Source: Chrysochromulina tobinii
Lineage: Eukaryota > Haptophyta > Prymnesiales > Chrysochromulinaceae
NCBI GenBank assembly: GCA_001275005.1
Contig: JWZX01000807.1
Location: 1-16,245 of the forward strand
Reading direction: 5' to 3'
DNA: 16,245 bases
Positions within the stretch are counted from its first letter, which is position 1, and the number at the start of each line of letters is the position of its first letter. Of this stretch, positions 1-8,200 are shown one piece after another. The translations under genes were made by a program, and so were the position numbers. The notes below the pieces were generated by a model that saw only the letters and a list, made by a program, of their open reading frames with translations, made no database searches and was not told where the DNA came from.

Positions 1-1655
1 GGGGCTGGTGCGGGGGGGGCGGCGGCCGGGGGGAGGTACCGAATCAGAGGGGCGCCCATATCGCGGCTCTTGGTGCGCTTGAGGGCGGGCAGGACCGCAC
101 CCTCGTTGGCGCCATGTTGGGCGCCTTGCTCTCTCCACAACGCAAGCCCTGCGCTCTCCACAACGCCCGACACAACGCGCGCCTCTGCGGTGGGCACCGA
201 GCCGAAGGGCGCCGTGTCGGGCGCAAAGGAGCCGCCTGCCGCGCCGTGTCGGGCGGCCGTGGCGGCGTCTTCACGCGCCTGGTGCTTGCGCAGCTGCTGG
301 CGCTGCCGCTTGCGTTGCTCCTTGGCGCGCAGCCGCTGCTGCTTGCGCTGCTGCTTCTCGAGCGCCGTCTCGAGCAGAGCGGCCTGTCCATCCTTGGCGG
401 CGCGCTCGATACGGCGCTCCTCGGCGCTCCTCGGCGCTTCGTCGCCGGAGGGTTCGTCAATTGAGCCGGTTTCGTCAATTGAGCCGGAGGGTGCGTCAAT
501 TGAGCCGGAGGGTTCGTCAATGGAGCCGGAGGGTTCGTCAATGGTCTCGTCGGCGCCTCGGTGCTCGATCTCGTCCATGAGCTCGCCCTGCGCCTCCGCC
601 TGCCCCCCTTGCCTCGCCTGCCCCCCTTGCCTCGCCTGCCCCCCTTGCCTCGCCTGCTCGAGGCTCTGGTACTCCTCAAGCACGCGCCTCGCATTCCTCA
701 GCAGCAGCGAGCCGGGCCCCTTGTCCGAAAGCGGGCTCGTCGGGTTCGTCACGCCCTTTTTGGTCGTGGCGGCCGAGGCGGTCTGCACTAGGGGGAGGGG
801 CGTCGTCGTGGGCGGCCCGTACGCGGCGCCGTGCAGCCGGAACCGCACGCTGACCACATCCTCGGCTGACGTGAGCAGGGGCGCCCCGACCTGCGACTCT
901 GACGAAGTCCATTTACTTGCGGAGGCTGCTGACCAGTCGTCGTTGAGACCCAAGCGTACGGGCACCTGGACCGTGCGGAACGATCGGCGCGCTGCGTCCG
1001 CTGACGCACCACCGCTCGCGCTGCCGCTCGCGCTGCCGGTCGACGCCTGACGCGACAACGCGCGCGACGCCCCCGCCGGCGTCTTCCCCTCCCTCTCGTA
1101 CGAGCCGCCCACGACGACGCCTCCGGTGTGCGCTGCCGCCGCGTCGGTTGCCGACATGCTCGCCTTCTTGGGCGGCAAGAGGGAGGAGGGGCAGCGTCCC
1201 CTGCCGGCGGGGGCGGCGTTGGCGCCGGTGAGCTCGTCTGCAGGGATGGCACCAGGCATCGCCTGGGTGGACCACTTTTTGGCCGGCTCGTTCGCCCAGC
1301 CATCGTCGAGGCCGAGCCGCACGGGGCCCGTGATCTTGCGCCCCGTGGTGCGGCGCGCCTCGTTGGCGTCGGCGTTGCTCGAGGTGTCGGCGTTGCTCGC
1401 GTTGTCGACGCTGCTCGCGGCGGGGGCCGTCGCCTCCGCCTCGCGCGTCACAGTCTCCTCTGGCGACGCCTCCTGACAGAGCTTGCTTTCGTCTCCATTC
1501 GACTCTGCCTCCTTCTCCGTCCGGCTGCGCTTGCGCTCGAGAAAGGGGATGGCACAGGTCCCCGCGTGGTGCTCGGTGAGGATGCATCCGTTGATGCCGC
1601 ACATGAAGTAGCCCCCCTCTGTGGCAGGGGGCGATCCCCTCGACAGGCTGGCCAT
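1..1655 (-). CDS. Unknown protein with N-terminal Cys/His cluster and duplicated PVRLGL-W motif (partial, runs off left edge)
   Basis: An open frame of 551 codons runs from the ATG at 1655 to the left edge without a stop. This ATG is the first in frame after an upstream TAG near 1800, so the start is well supported. I do not recognise the family. Residues 15-36 hold a compact cluster, C19-x4-C24-x4-H29/H30-x3-C34, suggesting a small zinc-binding fold. The motif PVRLGLDDGWANEPAKKW (111-128) recurs as PVRLGLNDDWSAASASKW (232-249), a real internal duplication that confirms the frame. Further on come three QARQGG repeats (DNA 18-mers around 605-657), about five SIDEPSG repeats (464-545), and a long Glu/Arg/Lys/Gln-rich helix (about 280-430) that is probably coiled coil. 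No intron is needed. The rest is low complexity, Ala/Ser/Pro/Glu-rich. A nuclear or scaffold role would be a guess. Confidence 0.75.
   Translation of the reverse strand, partial: MASLSRGSPPATEGGYFMCGINGCILTEHHAGTCAIPFLERKRSRTEKEAESNGDESKLCQEASPEETVTREAEATAPAASSVDNASNADTSSNADANEARRTTGRKITGPVRLGLDDGWANEPAKKWSTQAMPGAIPADELTGANAAPAGRGRCPSSLLPPKKASMSATDAAAAHTGGVVVGGSYEREGKTPAGASRALSRQASTGSASGSASGGASADAARRSFRTVQVPVRLGLNDDWSAASASKWTSSESQVGAPLLTSAEDVVSVRFRLHGAAYGPPTTTPLPLVQTASAATTKKGVTNPTSPLSDKGPGSLLLRNARRVLEEYQSLEQARQGGQARQGGQARQGGQAEAQGELMDEIEHRGADETIDEPSGSIDEPSGSIDAPSGSIDETGSIDEPSGDEAPRSAEERRIERAAKDGQAALLETALEKQQRKQQRLRAKEQRKRQRQQLRKHQAREDAATAARHGAAGGSFAPDTAPFGSVPTAEARVVSGVVESAGLALWREQGAQHGANEGAVLPALKRTKSRDMGAPLIRYLPPAAAPPAPA
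464..545. repeat. In-frame coding minisatellite (SIDEPSG)
   Basis: About five copies of an 18-21 bp unit read on the minus strand as SIDEPSG, SIDAPSG and SIDETG. Copy number changes would leave the frame intact, as units are multiples of three. Confidence 0.7.
600..659. repeat. In-frame 18-bp tandem repeat (QARQGG)
   Basis: Three near-perfect 18-bp units (plus strand ttgcctcgcctgcccccc) encode three QARQGG hexapeptides on the minus strand, within the coding frame of the left-edge gene. Confidence 0.8.
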
Positions 1656-2471
1656 GCAGCAGGTGAAAATTAGTGTGAGACGCGTGCGTTCCAGAGCCAG
1701 AGTTGGGAGAGCTCGTCTGGAAATACACTTCCTTTTCCAAATCTGGGTTTTTTGGATGGATCGGCAAGAGTTCAACAGAAACACACCGCTCCTAAGAAAC
1801 TACCCAACCCAACATTCAAGCACACTCCAAACCATGCCGACGACTGCTATGTGGGGGTTTGGGTGTGGCGGCCATGAGATTTTTGCTACATAAACTGGGG
1901 CGTGCTCAGGCGTCGTGCGTGCGTGGCTGCGTGCTTAGCGTGCGGCCCATCGGGCGCGCCCACGCTCACCCATTCGACCATTGCGAGTGGCACGCTCGCA
2001 CTCACACGTTGCATGGTGGCGGGTGGTGGGGCACGTGGGCGAGGTCTCGGCGGGTCTCGCTCTCGGCGTGTACAAGCCGGGGTAAAGCCGGGGTACATTC
2101 AACAACAGTTACGGCAGCTCGGCAGGGTGCGAGCGAGGCTGCGACTTGTGGGCTGCGAACGATCAAGTGCCCCCCTCAAAAGTCAAAACCCCCAGCCCCC
2201 AGCCCCCCGCACCCCCAGGAGCCAGGTGCGGACGCTCCCCGCCCACTTGCGCCCCCCGTGACCGGTGACCCCCAGGAGCCCCCAACCCCCCCAGACCCGA
2301 GTTTACATGTACTAGCGATAACATGCGATAGCTTTAGCCCTACCTACGCCCCAAAACTCGAGTGGAAACCGCCGCGCCTCGAAGTGTCCGAAACGGCGAA
2401 TTTGAACTCCACTGGAGGACTTCGAGTACGGCGAACGCGTGCAGCGAACGCGCACATTTCGGAATCAGCAG
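1656..2471. promoter_or_regulatory. Divergent intergenic region between the left-edge gene and the MLLE gene
   Basis: The two flanking genes point away from each other, so these 816 bases should hold both promoters and both 5' UTRs. Base composition is lower in GC near 1740-1840 and strongly C-rich with C-runs at 2170-2300. I see no convincing TATA box. Overlapping open frames on both strands have no recognisable content and are not called. Confidence 0.5.
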
Positions 2472-3866
2472 ATGAGCCGGCCAGCGATGAGCATGGCACA
2501 TGTCATCTCGCCGAGCGCACGGAAGGCACGTGCGGGATCATCGACTCTCGTCGACCTGCAGCACAAGCAGGCCGAGCTGGTGTACTCGACCCTCGCCCCC
2601 ATCTTCCTTCGCACGCGGACTGGGCAGGAGCCTCGCGTGACAGCCGAGGATGAGGCCCTGCTCAAGGCACAGCTTCTGGCGGGCAAGGCCGACGACGGCA
2701 GCATCAATGCGCGTATGGTCGCCGCCGAAAAGGGCGCGCAGATGGGCGGCACGATGTCGCCTAGGAGCGTGCTGGAGCCCCATCGTGAGATGACGGTCTT
2801 CAAACAGGCAGTCACCAGCAAGCTCGCCGATCCGGACTTCATCAAGAAGGTCGCGAACGACCTATCTCAGTCCATGCTCTCAGCCTCACACCACACACAT
2901 GAGCGCGCGCACAAGCGGCAAGGCCTACAGGATGGGGGCCGCGAGGAGACCTGCAGCTTCCCACAGCATGGGGGCCCACGGCCGCCACACATGATGACGA
3001 AACCCAAGTTGCGCCCCGGACTCGCCACCCTTTTGGGATCCGATGCTCCAGAATCCTCTGCAGACTCTGTGACCTTGAACGTCTCGTCCTACAAGTACGG
3101 CGCGTACACGACCATCAGCGAGCGCACTCCGAGTGCATCTTCCTCGACAACGACGGAGGCGTCGTGTTTGGCGGCCGCGACGGAGGCGGCCGTGCTGGAG
3201 CGCCTCGAGCAGCAGCGCCGCTCGACGCCGCTCGACTTGCACGCGCTCCTTGCCCACCCGGATCCTCTCTCGGTGCTCGGGGAGCGTCTCTATCAACTCA
3301 TCGAGTGCCACGACGTGGCGCTGCCTGGCAAGATCACGGGCATGCTGCTCGACGGGCTGTCCTTGGACGAGCTGCACTCGTTGCTCGTGAGCGTGCCTCC
3401 CGGCGACGCAGCCGCCGCGATTGCTTCATGGATCGGCACCGCACAGCAGGTCTTGCATGAGGCCGCCGAGGGCATCGCCGCCTTTCCGTGCGAGACGATG
3501 CCAAACTCGCCGTTGAAAGGCACTGCTGCTGTCGAGGTCGAGGTGGGAGGCATTGCCGAGAACAGCGTCGTGTTGGTTGCTGCGGCGGCCGTCCACGCCG
3601 CCGCCACCGCCACCGCCGCCGCCTCGGGGGGCGCCACCGCCGCATGCGCACCCGCTGCTGACGAAACCCTAACCGCCGCATGCGCACCCGCTGCTGACGA
3701 GTGGCGTGTCGTCGCGAGATTGCCACGCGGGCGTGCATCCAAGGGCACCGCCGCCGCCGACCCCGCCCCCGACGCCGCCGTCGCCGCCGCTGCAACGCAG
3801 GATAGCAAGGGACATCCAGCAGCGAGGTCGCCGCGCAAGCGCAACGGCAGGAAGCAGCAGGAGTGA
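2472..3866 (+). CDS. MLLE (PABC)-domain protein without RRMs
   Basis: The 464-residue frame starts at the first ATG (MSRPAMSMAHV); an in-frame GTG 33 bases upstream is a less likely start. Residues about 262-334 match the MLLE/PABC domain of poly(A)-binding proteins and HECT ligases: HPDPLSVLGERLYQLIE, then GKITGMLLDGLSLDELHSLL. The KITGMLL core is the signature that binds PAM2 peptides of translation and mRNA-decay factors. No RNA-recognition motif or HECT domain is present, so this is a stand-alone adaptor rather than a poly(A)-binding protein. The N-terminal 200 residues (several short helices, FKQAVTSKLADPDFIKKVANDLSQ) are not recognised. The C-terminal third is Ala-rich, contains a tandem TAACAPAADE duplication from a 36-bp repeat near 3640-3700, and ends in a basic tail. 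Function as a PAM2-binding scaffold is inferred from the domain only. Confidence 0.82.
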   Translation: MSRPAMSMAHVISPSARKARAGSSTLVDLQHKQAELVYSTLAPIFLRTRTGQEPRVTAEDEALLKAQLLAGKADDGSINARMVAAEKGAQMGGTMSPRSVLEPHREMTVFKQAVTSKLADPDFIKKVANDLSQSMLSASHHTHERAHKRQGLQDGGREETCSFPQHGGPRPPHMMTKPKLRPGLATLLGSDAPESSADSVTLNVSSYKYGAYTTISERTPSASSSTTTEASCLAAATEAAVLERLEQQRRSTPLDLHALLAHPDPLSVLGERLYQLIECHDVALPGKITGMLLDGLSLDELHSLLVSVPPGDAAAAIASWIGTAQQVLHEAAEGIAAFPCETMPNSPLKGTAAVEVEVGGIAENSVVLVAAAAVHAAATATAAASGGATAACAPAADETLTAACAPAADEWRVVARLPRGRASKGTAAADPAPDAAVAAAATQDSKGHPAARSPRKRNGRKQQE

Positions 3867-4414
3867 GCCGTTACCCGCCACGGTTTCGTCAGGCGGCGGA
3901 GAGCCGTTCCCGCCTGCCCACCTGCCACGATCGCAGCCAGTCGCCCCGCACGAGGCGGATCGAGGCCATTACCTAATTTGGGCCATGCGACGCTGAGCAT
4001 CAAGTGATCTTTCTATTTCAGGTGCCGTGTGCTACAACTAGGAACTTACTAGGAACCACGTGGCGGAACAGCACGGCACCAGGCATGCGTGCCTCGGCAT
4101 GTGATCTCGCATGTGATCTCGCATCGCGCCCAAAGGCACAGAGCGCGGTGCCAAGCAGCGCGTGAGCGTGCTTCCATCCTCATTATGATTTATGTGATAT
4201 GTCTCGGCACACGGACCATCCGGTGTGAATATATTGTCTACCATGCAGAGATACGCTAAATCGACTAAGTACACATGCACGCCATTAGCGCTGTGTAGTG
4301 GACGTGCTCACAAACGAGACCTGGTATGCTTGACCGACGACTCTACAGTCTACACTCAGCTCCTCCTGTGGGTCCGGCAGACCTCACAACCCTCTGCCGT
4401 GTGTCCCTCGCTCA
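3867..4414. other. Convergent intergenic region
   Basis: The region lies between the 3' ends of the MLLE gene and the KDEL-protein gene, so it should contain both 3' UTRs. A 12-base direct repeat (gcatgtgatctc, twice) lies at about 4098-4124. I found no further gene, RNA gene or clear polyadenylation signal. Confidence 0.5.
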
Positions 4415-4915
4415 TCACAGCTCATCTTTGCCACGTCGCCATCCGTGCGCGAAGTCCGCCACGTCGCGCATAAACTCCTTGACAAGATTCGCCTGGAATC
4501 TTCCGCGGATGTAGGGGTGTTTCTTCATGTCAGCGGTTTCTTCTATGCCGAGGATCTCATCGACTCGGTCCTGCACAATGTTCAGCGGCCCGTCGATCAT
4601 GTACTCGCGCTTGTCGAGGAGAATTGGCCCAACGCGTTTGACAAATTCGCGGAGCTTGGAGATCTGGTCGGGTCCGCCAACGTCGGGCACGTCATCAGCC
4701 CACTTCGCAAAGTCCTTCTTCGCCTCCTCGACTGTGAGGTCGCGGCCGAGCTTCTGCTTGAGCTTCCTGTAAAAGGTGAGAGCCTTGGCAGTGACATCGT
4801 TCCCGAGCTTACCGTCAGGGGTTTTCACCTTGGCTTCGTCCCATCCGGGCTCACTTGCGCCGTGCGCGGTTGACGCGAAGACTAGAAAGAAAGCCGACGC
4901 AGCCAACGTGCGCAT
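4415..4915 (-). CDS. Small secretory-pathway protein with C-terminal KDEL ER-retention signal, family unknown
   Basis: The 166-residue protein starts at the ATG at 4915. That start places a classical signal peptide at the N-terminus (MRTLAASAFFLVFASTAHG, likely cleaved before ASEPG). The longer in-frame extension to 5083 has no such logic and is ignored. The protein ends exactly in KDEL before TGA, so it should be retrieved to the ER lumen. The mature part (about 147 residues) is hydrophilic and mostly helical, with segments such as YRKLKQKLGRDLTVEEAKKD, ISKLREFVKRVGPILLDKRE and LNIVQDRVDEILGI. It has no cysteine, no thioredoxin CxxC and no J-domain HPD, so it is not a known PDI or co-chaperone. 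The order of helices is unfamiliar to me. The gene is intronless and lies 329 bp downstream of the kinase gene on the same strand. Confidence 0.8.
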   Translation of the reverse strand: MRTLAASAFFLVFASTAHGASEPGWDEAKVKTPDGKLGNDVTAKALTFYRKLKQKLGRDLTVEEAKKDFAKWADDVPDVGGPDQISKLREFVKRVGPILLDKREYMIDGPLNIVQDRVDEILGIEETADMKKHPYIRGRFQANLVKEFMRDVADFAHGWRRGKDEL

Positions 4916-5244
4916 TTCCGGAAAAGGGACGATACAGCAAGAGACTAGCCGTGAACATGTTATGAACATGTGTGAACAGTCCTCCGCGAGTAAATATGAC
5001 GACAACCGGGAGTCCGGGACTGAGGGTGACGTGAGGGACCCGAAACGGCACACGCCCCGCACGCGGTGTCCATGGGTGTCCATGTCTACCCACAGCCATC
5101 GTACCGCGTTAGCTTATTAATCTCGGACCTGTTCGAAGCTTCTCGACCGAGGACAACCGCCGGGAGCGGAGCGCTCTGTTCTCCTCGAGCGGAGTCACGG
5201 AAGAGGCTCAGATTGCTTCAGATTGCTGCCGGGTCTCAAGATTA
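4916..5244. promoter_or_regulatory. Spacer between kinase 3' end and KDEL-gene start
   Basis: This holds the kinase 3' UTR and the promoter and 5' UTR of the KDEL-protein gene, both on the minus strand. The direct repeat gaacatgt occurs twice at about 4953-4973. A gtgtccatg repeat occurs at about 5067-5083. At 5150-5244 the DNA repeats the last coding bases of the kinase (separate entry). Confidence 0.45.
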
Positions 5245-5295
5245 TTACTCCGAGTCTCGGAAGAGTCCCGGAAGGCTCAGATTGCTGCCGAGATT
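5200..5295. repeat. Duplicated segment across the kinase stop codon
   Basis: The last coding bases of the kinase (sense GGCAGCAATCTGAGCC, then GACTCTTCC) occur again just after the stop as GGCAGCAATCTGAAGC followed by a similar stretch. The current C-terminal residues SNLSLPGLFRDSE therefore sit inside a small tandem duplication. Confidence 0.6.
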
Positions 5296-8200
5296 GTTTG
5301 ACGAGGCTGCCCTTCCTAGGAGCGCACGCCGCTGCAGCGCGCCGGTACGACGCGCGATCTCCCTCACGACCTGGTTGCGCTGATCGACGGTCAGTACCCC
5401 CTCCTGCATGGCCCAGTCGATGGCCTCGAGCGCGACGCCGTCAGAGCGTACCGATGAGCGGGAGAGCATGACCGCCTGGTTGTGATGGCTGATGGTGATC
5501 GTCATCGGCTTCTTGAGCCCAAATAAGGGTTCGAGCTCAAACGGCTCACCATCGACCTGCATGGAGCATGCGATGAGGGAGGCCATCAGCATGCAATCAG
5601 GGAGGCCATCAGCATGCAACGAGGGAGGGTCATCAGCATGTGAGGGAGGCCATCAGCATGCAATGAGGGAGGCCATCAGCATGCAATGAGGGAGGCTGCG
5701 CATGCAACGAGGGAGGCCATCAGCATGCACGAGGGAGGGCCATCAGCATGCAACGAGGGAGGCCATCAGCATGCATGAGGGAGGCCATCGACCTGCATTG
5801 GCAAGCGCGTCGTGCCCTCCTGCGTGATGGTCACTGACGAGGCTTGGCAGAGACGGTGCGCCGATCCCTTGACAAGCTGTGTGCATGCAGACACATGCAG
5901 GCGCAGTCAGGCACACTCAGAGGCAAGCATAGGCAAACAGAGGCAATCAAGAGGCAATCAAGAGGCAATCAGACATCCTCGCAGAGAATCAGAGGCCATC
6001 ATAGGCAATCGGAGGCCATCAGAGGCCATCAGAGGCCATCAGAGGCATCAGAGGCCATCAGAGGCCCAAACATCTTTCATGATAAGGCAATCAAAGGCAA
6101 TCACCTGCGCGAGCCCAAGCTGCAGCACGCCCTTGATGGCGACCACCTCCAGCAGCCGATCGTCCATCGAGGCGCTGACGAACCCTGACGAAACCAGCAG
6201 CCGATCGTCCGTCAAATGCCACGACGCGTCGCTGAAGCTCTTCGTGCGAGATCGCATCCCCCCCGCAGCTCCGCCGGAGCTCCCGCCCGCGAGATCGTTG
6301 CGAGATCGCATCCCGCCCGCAGCTCCGCCGGAGCTCCCGCCCACGAGATCGTTGCCGCAAGCGCTGCCGGTGCTTCCGCTCCGCACGTGCCTCGATGTCG
6401 ATGCGCCGCCGCCGCCGCCGCCGCTGCCGCCGCTGCTGCCGTTACCCCTGCTGCTGCCGCTGCTGCTGCTGCTGCACCCAAACGGGTAGACGCCGGAGGC
6501 ACTCGAAGGGCGCGGCGGCCCGAAGCCAGAGCTCACGGAGCGGCCGCGCACATCCCGTCCAAAAGCGTCATCAGCATCCGCCGCCGCCGCCGCCGCCGCT
6601 GCCGAGACTGCCGCCTCGGCGTACTCGTCGGACTGGTCGGGAGAGTCCATAGAGAGTCTTCGGTCCGTAAAGTCCATGGAGCTCGGGCGAGACATGGCGC
6701 GCGCCGACAAGTTATCCCCCGACCCCCCCATGCGGACACGCGCACCGATGGTGCTGTCTCGCCCTGCCGAGCACTCCCCTCCATCGCCCCCCTCGGGGGC
6801 CAGCTGGTGCGCAGAGGCGGTGCGGGAGGGCATCCGGGACGAGGCCTGAGAGGCACGGCCGCTCGTGGAGGCTGGGGCGGCGGACGGCGACGGGTGGACT
6901 TCCTCGTCGTCATCCCACTCACCTGTGAACGAGGGGGAAGGGGCGCCGTGGTGAGCACTCGCATGCAAGGCACGGAGGTCTCGTCGTCATCCCACTCACC
7001 TCCCCACAGGTCTGTTCCACCTGCATAGGACGCTATGTTGAGCACGATGATGCCCTCTGTGCCCTCGGGCAGCTCGTACCTGCCCAGAGGTGATCCAAGG
7101 CAATCAAGTGTTCCCATTCAATCCGAACCAATGCCATGCAATCCAATGCAATCCAATGCAATCCAATGCTCGTACCGCTTCCCATCAGCGATCACCGTCA
7201 ACTTCTTGCACACATGCTTGAAATCGCGACCATGTAGCAGCTGGCGCGCGCCGTAGCGCAGGTACATGAGCTTGTTCTTGAGGACGTTTGTGAATTGGTG
7301 CGGCTCCGACTGCCAATCAGTGGCAATCAGTGGCAATCAGTGGCAATCAGTGGCAATCAGTAGCAATCAGTAGCAATCAGTAGCAATCAGGCGCGGCTCC
7401 GACTGCCAACGATTGAGCCGTTCGAGACCTCGGTCAATGGTACTCAATGGCACTCAGCCAGGGCGCTCACTCAGTGGCACTCAGTAGCAATCAGCGGCAC
7501 TCAGTGGCACTTACCTGCCGACGATTATGCCATTCAAGCGCCACGTTGGCATCCACACCTGTGGGGGGGGCGCCGTGGTGAGCACTTGCATGCTTGAGGA
7601 GCGCCACGTTGGCATCCACACCTACGCCAAGGTAAATCTGCATCGTAACCGTGACTGAATCAGTAGCAATCAGTAGCAATCAACGGTTACCTACGCCAAG
7701 GTAATTCTGCATGATGATCTTACGAGCGGGTCGACGAGTATCACTCCCGCGCTCGGGACGACGCTCGGGAGCCGTGATCAAGCTCTTGGCCACGTGGCTC
7801 TTGGCGACGCTCTTGGCGACGCTCTTGGCGAGGCTCTTGGCGACGCTCGGGCGGGGCGGAGGGACCGTTGCGTCCTCAAAGGCCACCTGATGAGGAACGT
7901 CATCCAGAGGCACTCAGAGGCACTCAGAGGCACTCAAGGGCGTGGTACAGTCTTCGAAGGCCACGTGGTTTAAGGCGAGCCGTTCCCTTTCGTGAGGGTC
8001 ATCAGTGGTCATCGGAGGGTCATCATTAGTCATCGGAGGTTCATCAGTAGTCCTTAGAGGTCCTCAGAGGTCCTCAGAGGTCCTCAGAGGTCCTCAGACG
8101 TCCTCAGAGGTCCTCAGAGGTCCTCAGAGGTCATCAGCACACCTCCCAACGATCGAGCAGTGCCACTTGAGCAGAGTCAACCTCCTCGAGGAGATTGACG

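Noticed and set aside
70-1050. Long plus-strand open frame of 326 codons
   Set aside because: It is antisense to the left-edge gene, whose in-frame peptide repeats and Cys/His motif identify the minus strand as coding.
913-1767. Minus-strand 284-codon frame starting MPIHPKNPDLEKEV
   Set aside because: It is offset from the frame that contains the duplicated motif and has no recognisable content; a GC-rich shadow.
3640-3700. Telomere-like CCCTAA near the MLLE gene repeat
   Set aside because: A single occurrence within a coding duplication, with no array.
4445-4873. Plus-strand 142-codon frame
   Set aside because: Antisense to the KDEL-protein gene, with no features of its own.
5492-5689. 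Frames encoding repeats of a Met/Gln/Ser-rich peptide in kinase intron 7
   Set aside because: They are translations of the intron minisatellite; kinase domain continuity shows the region is spliced out.
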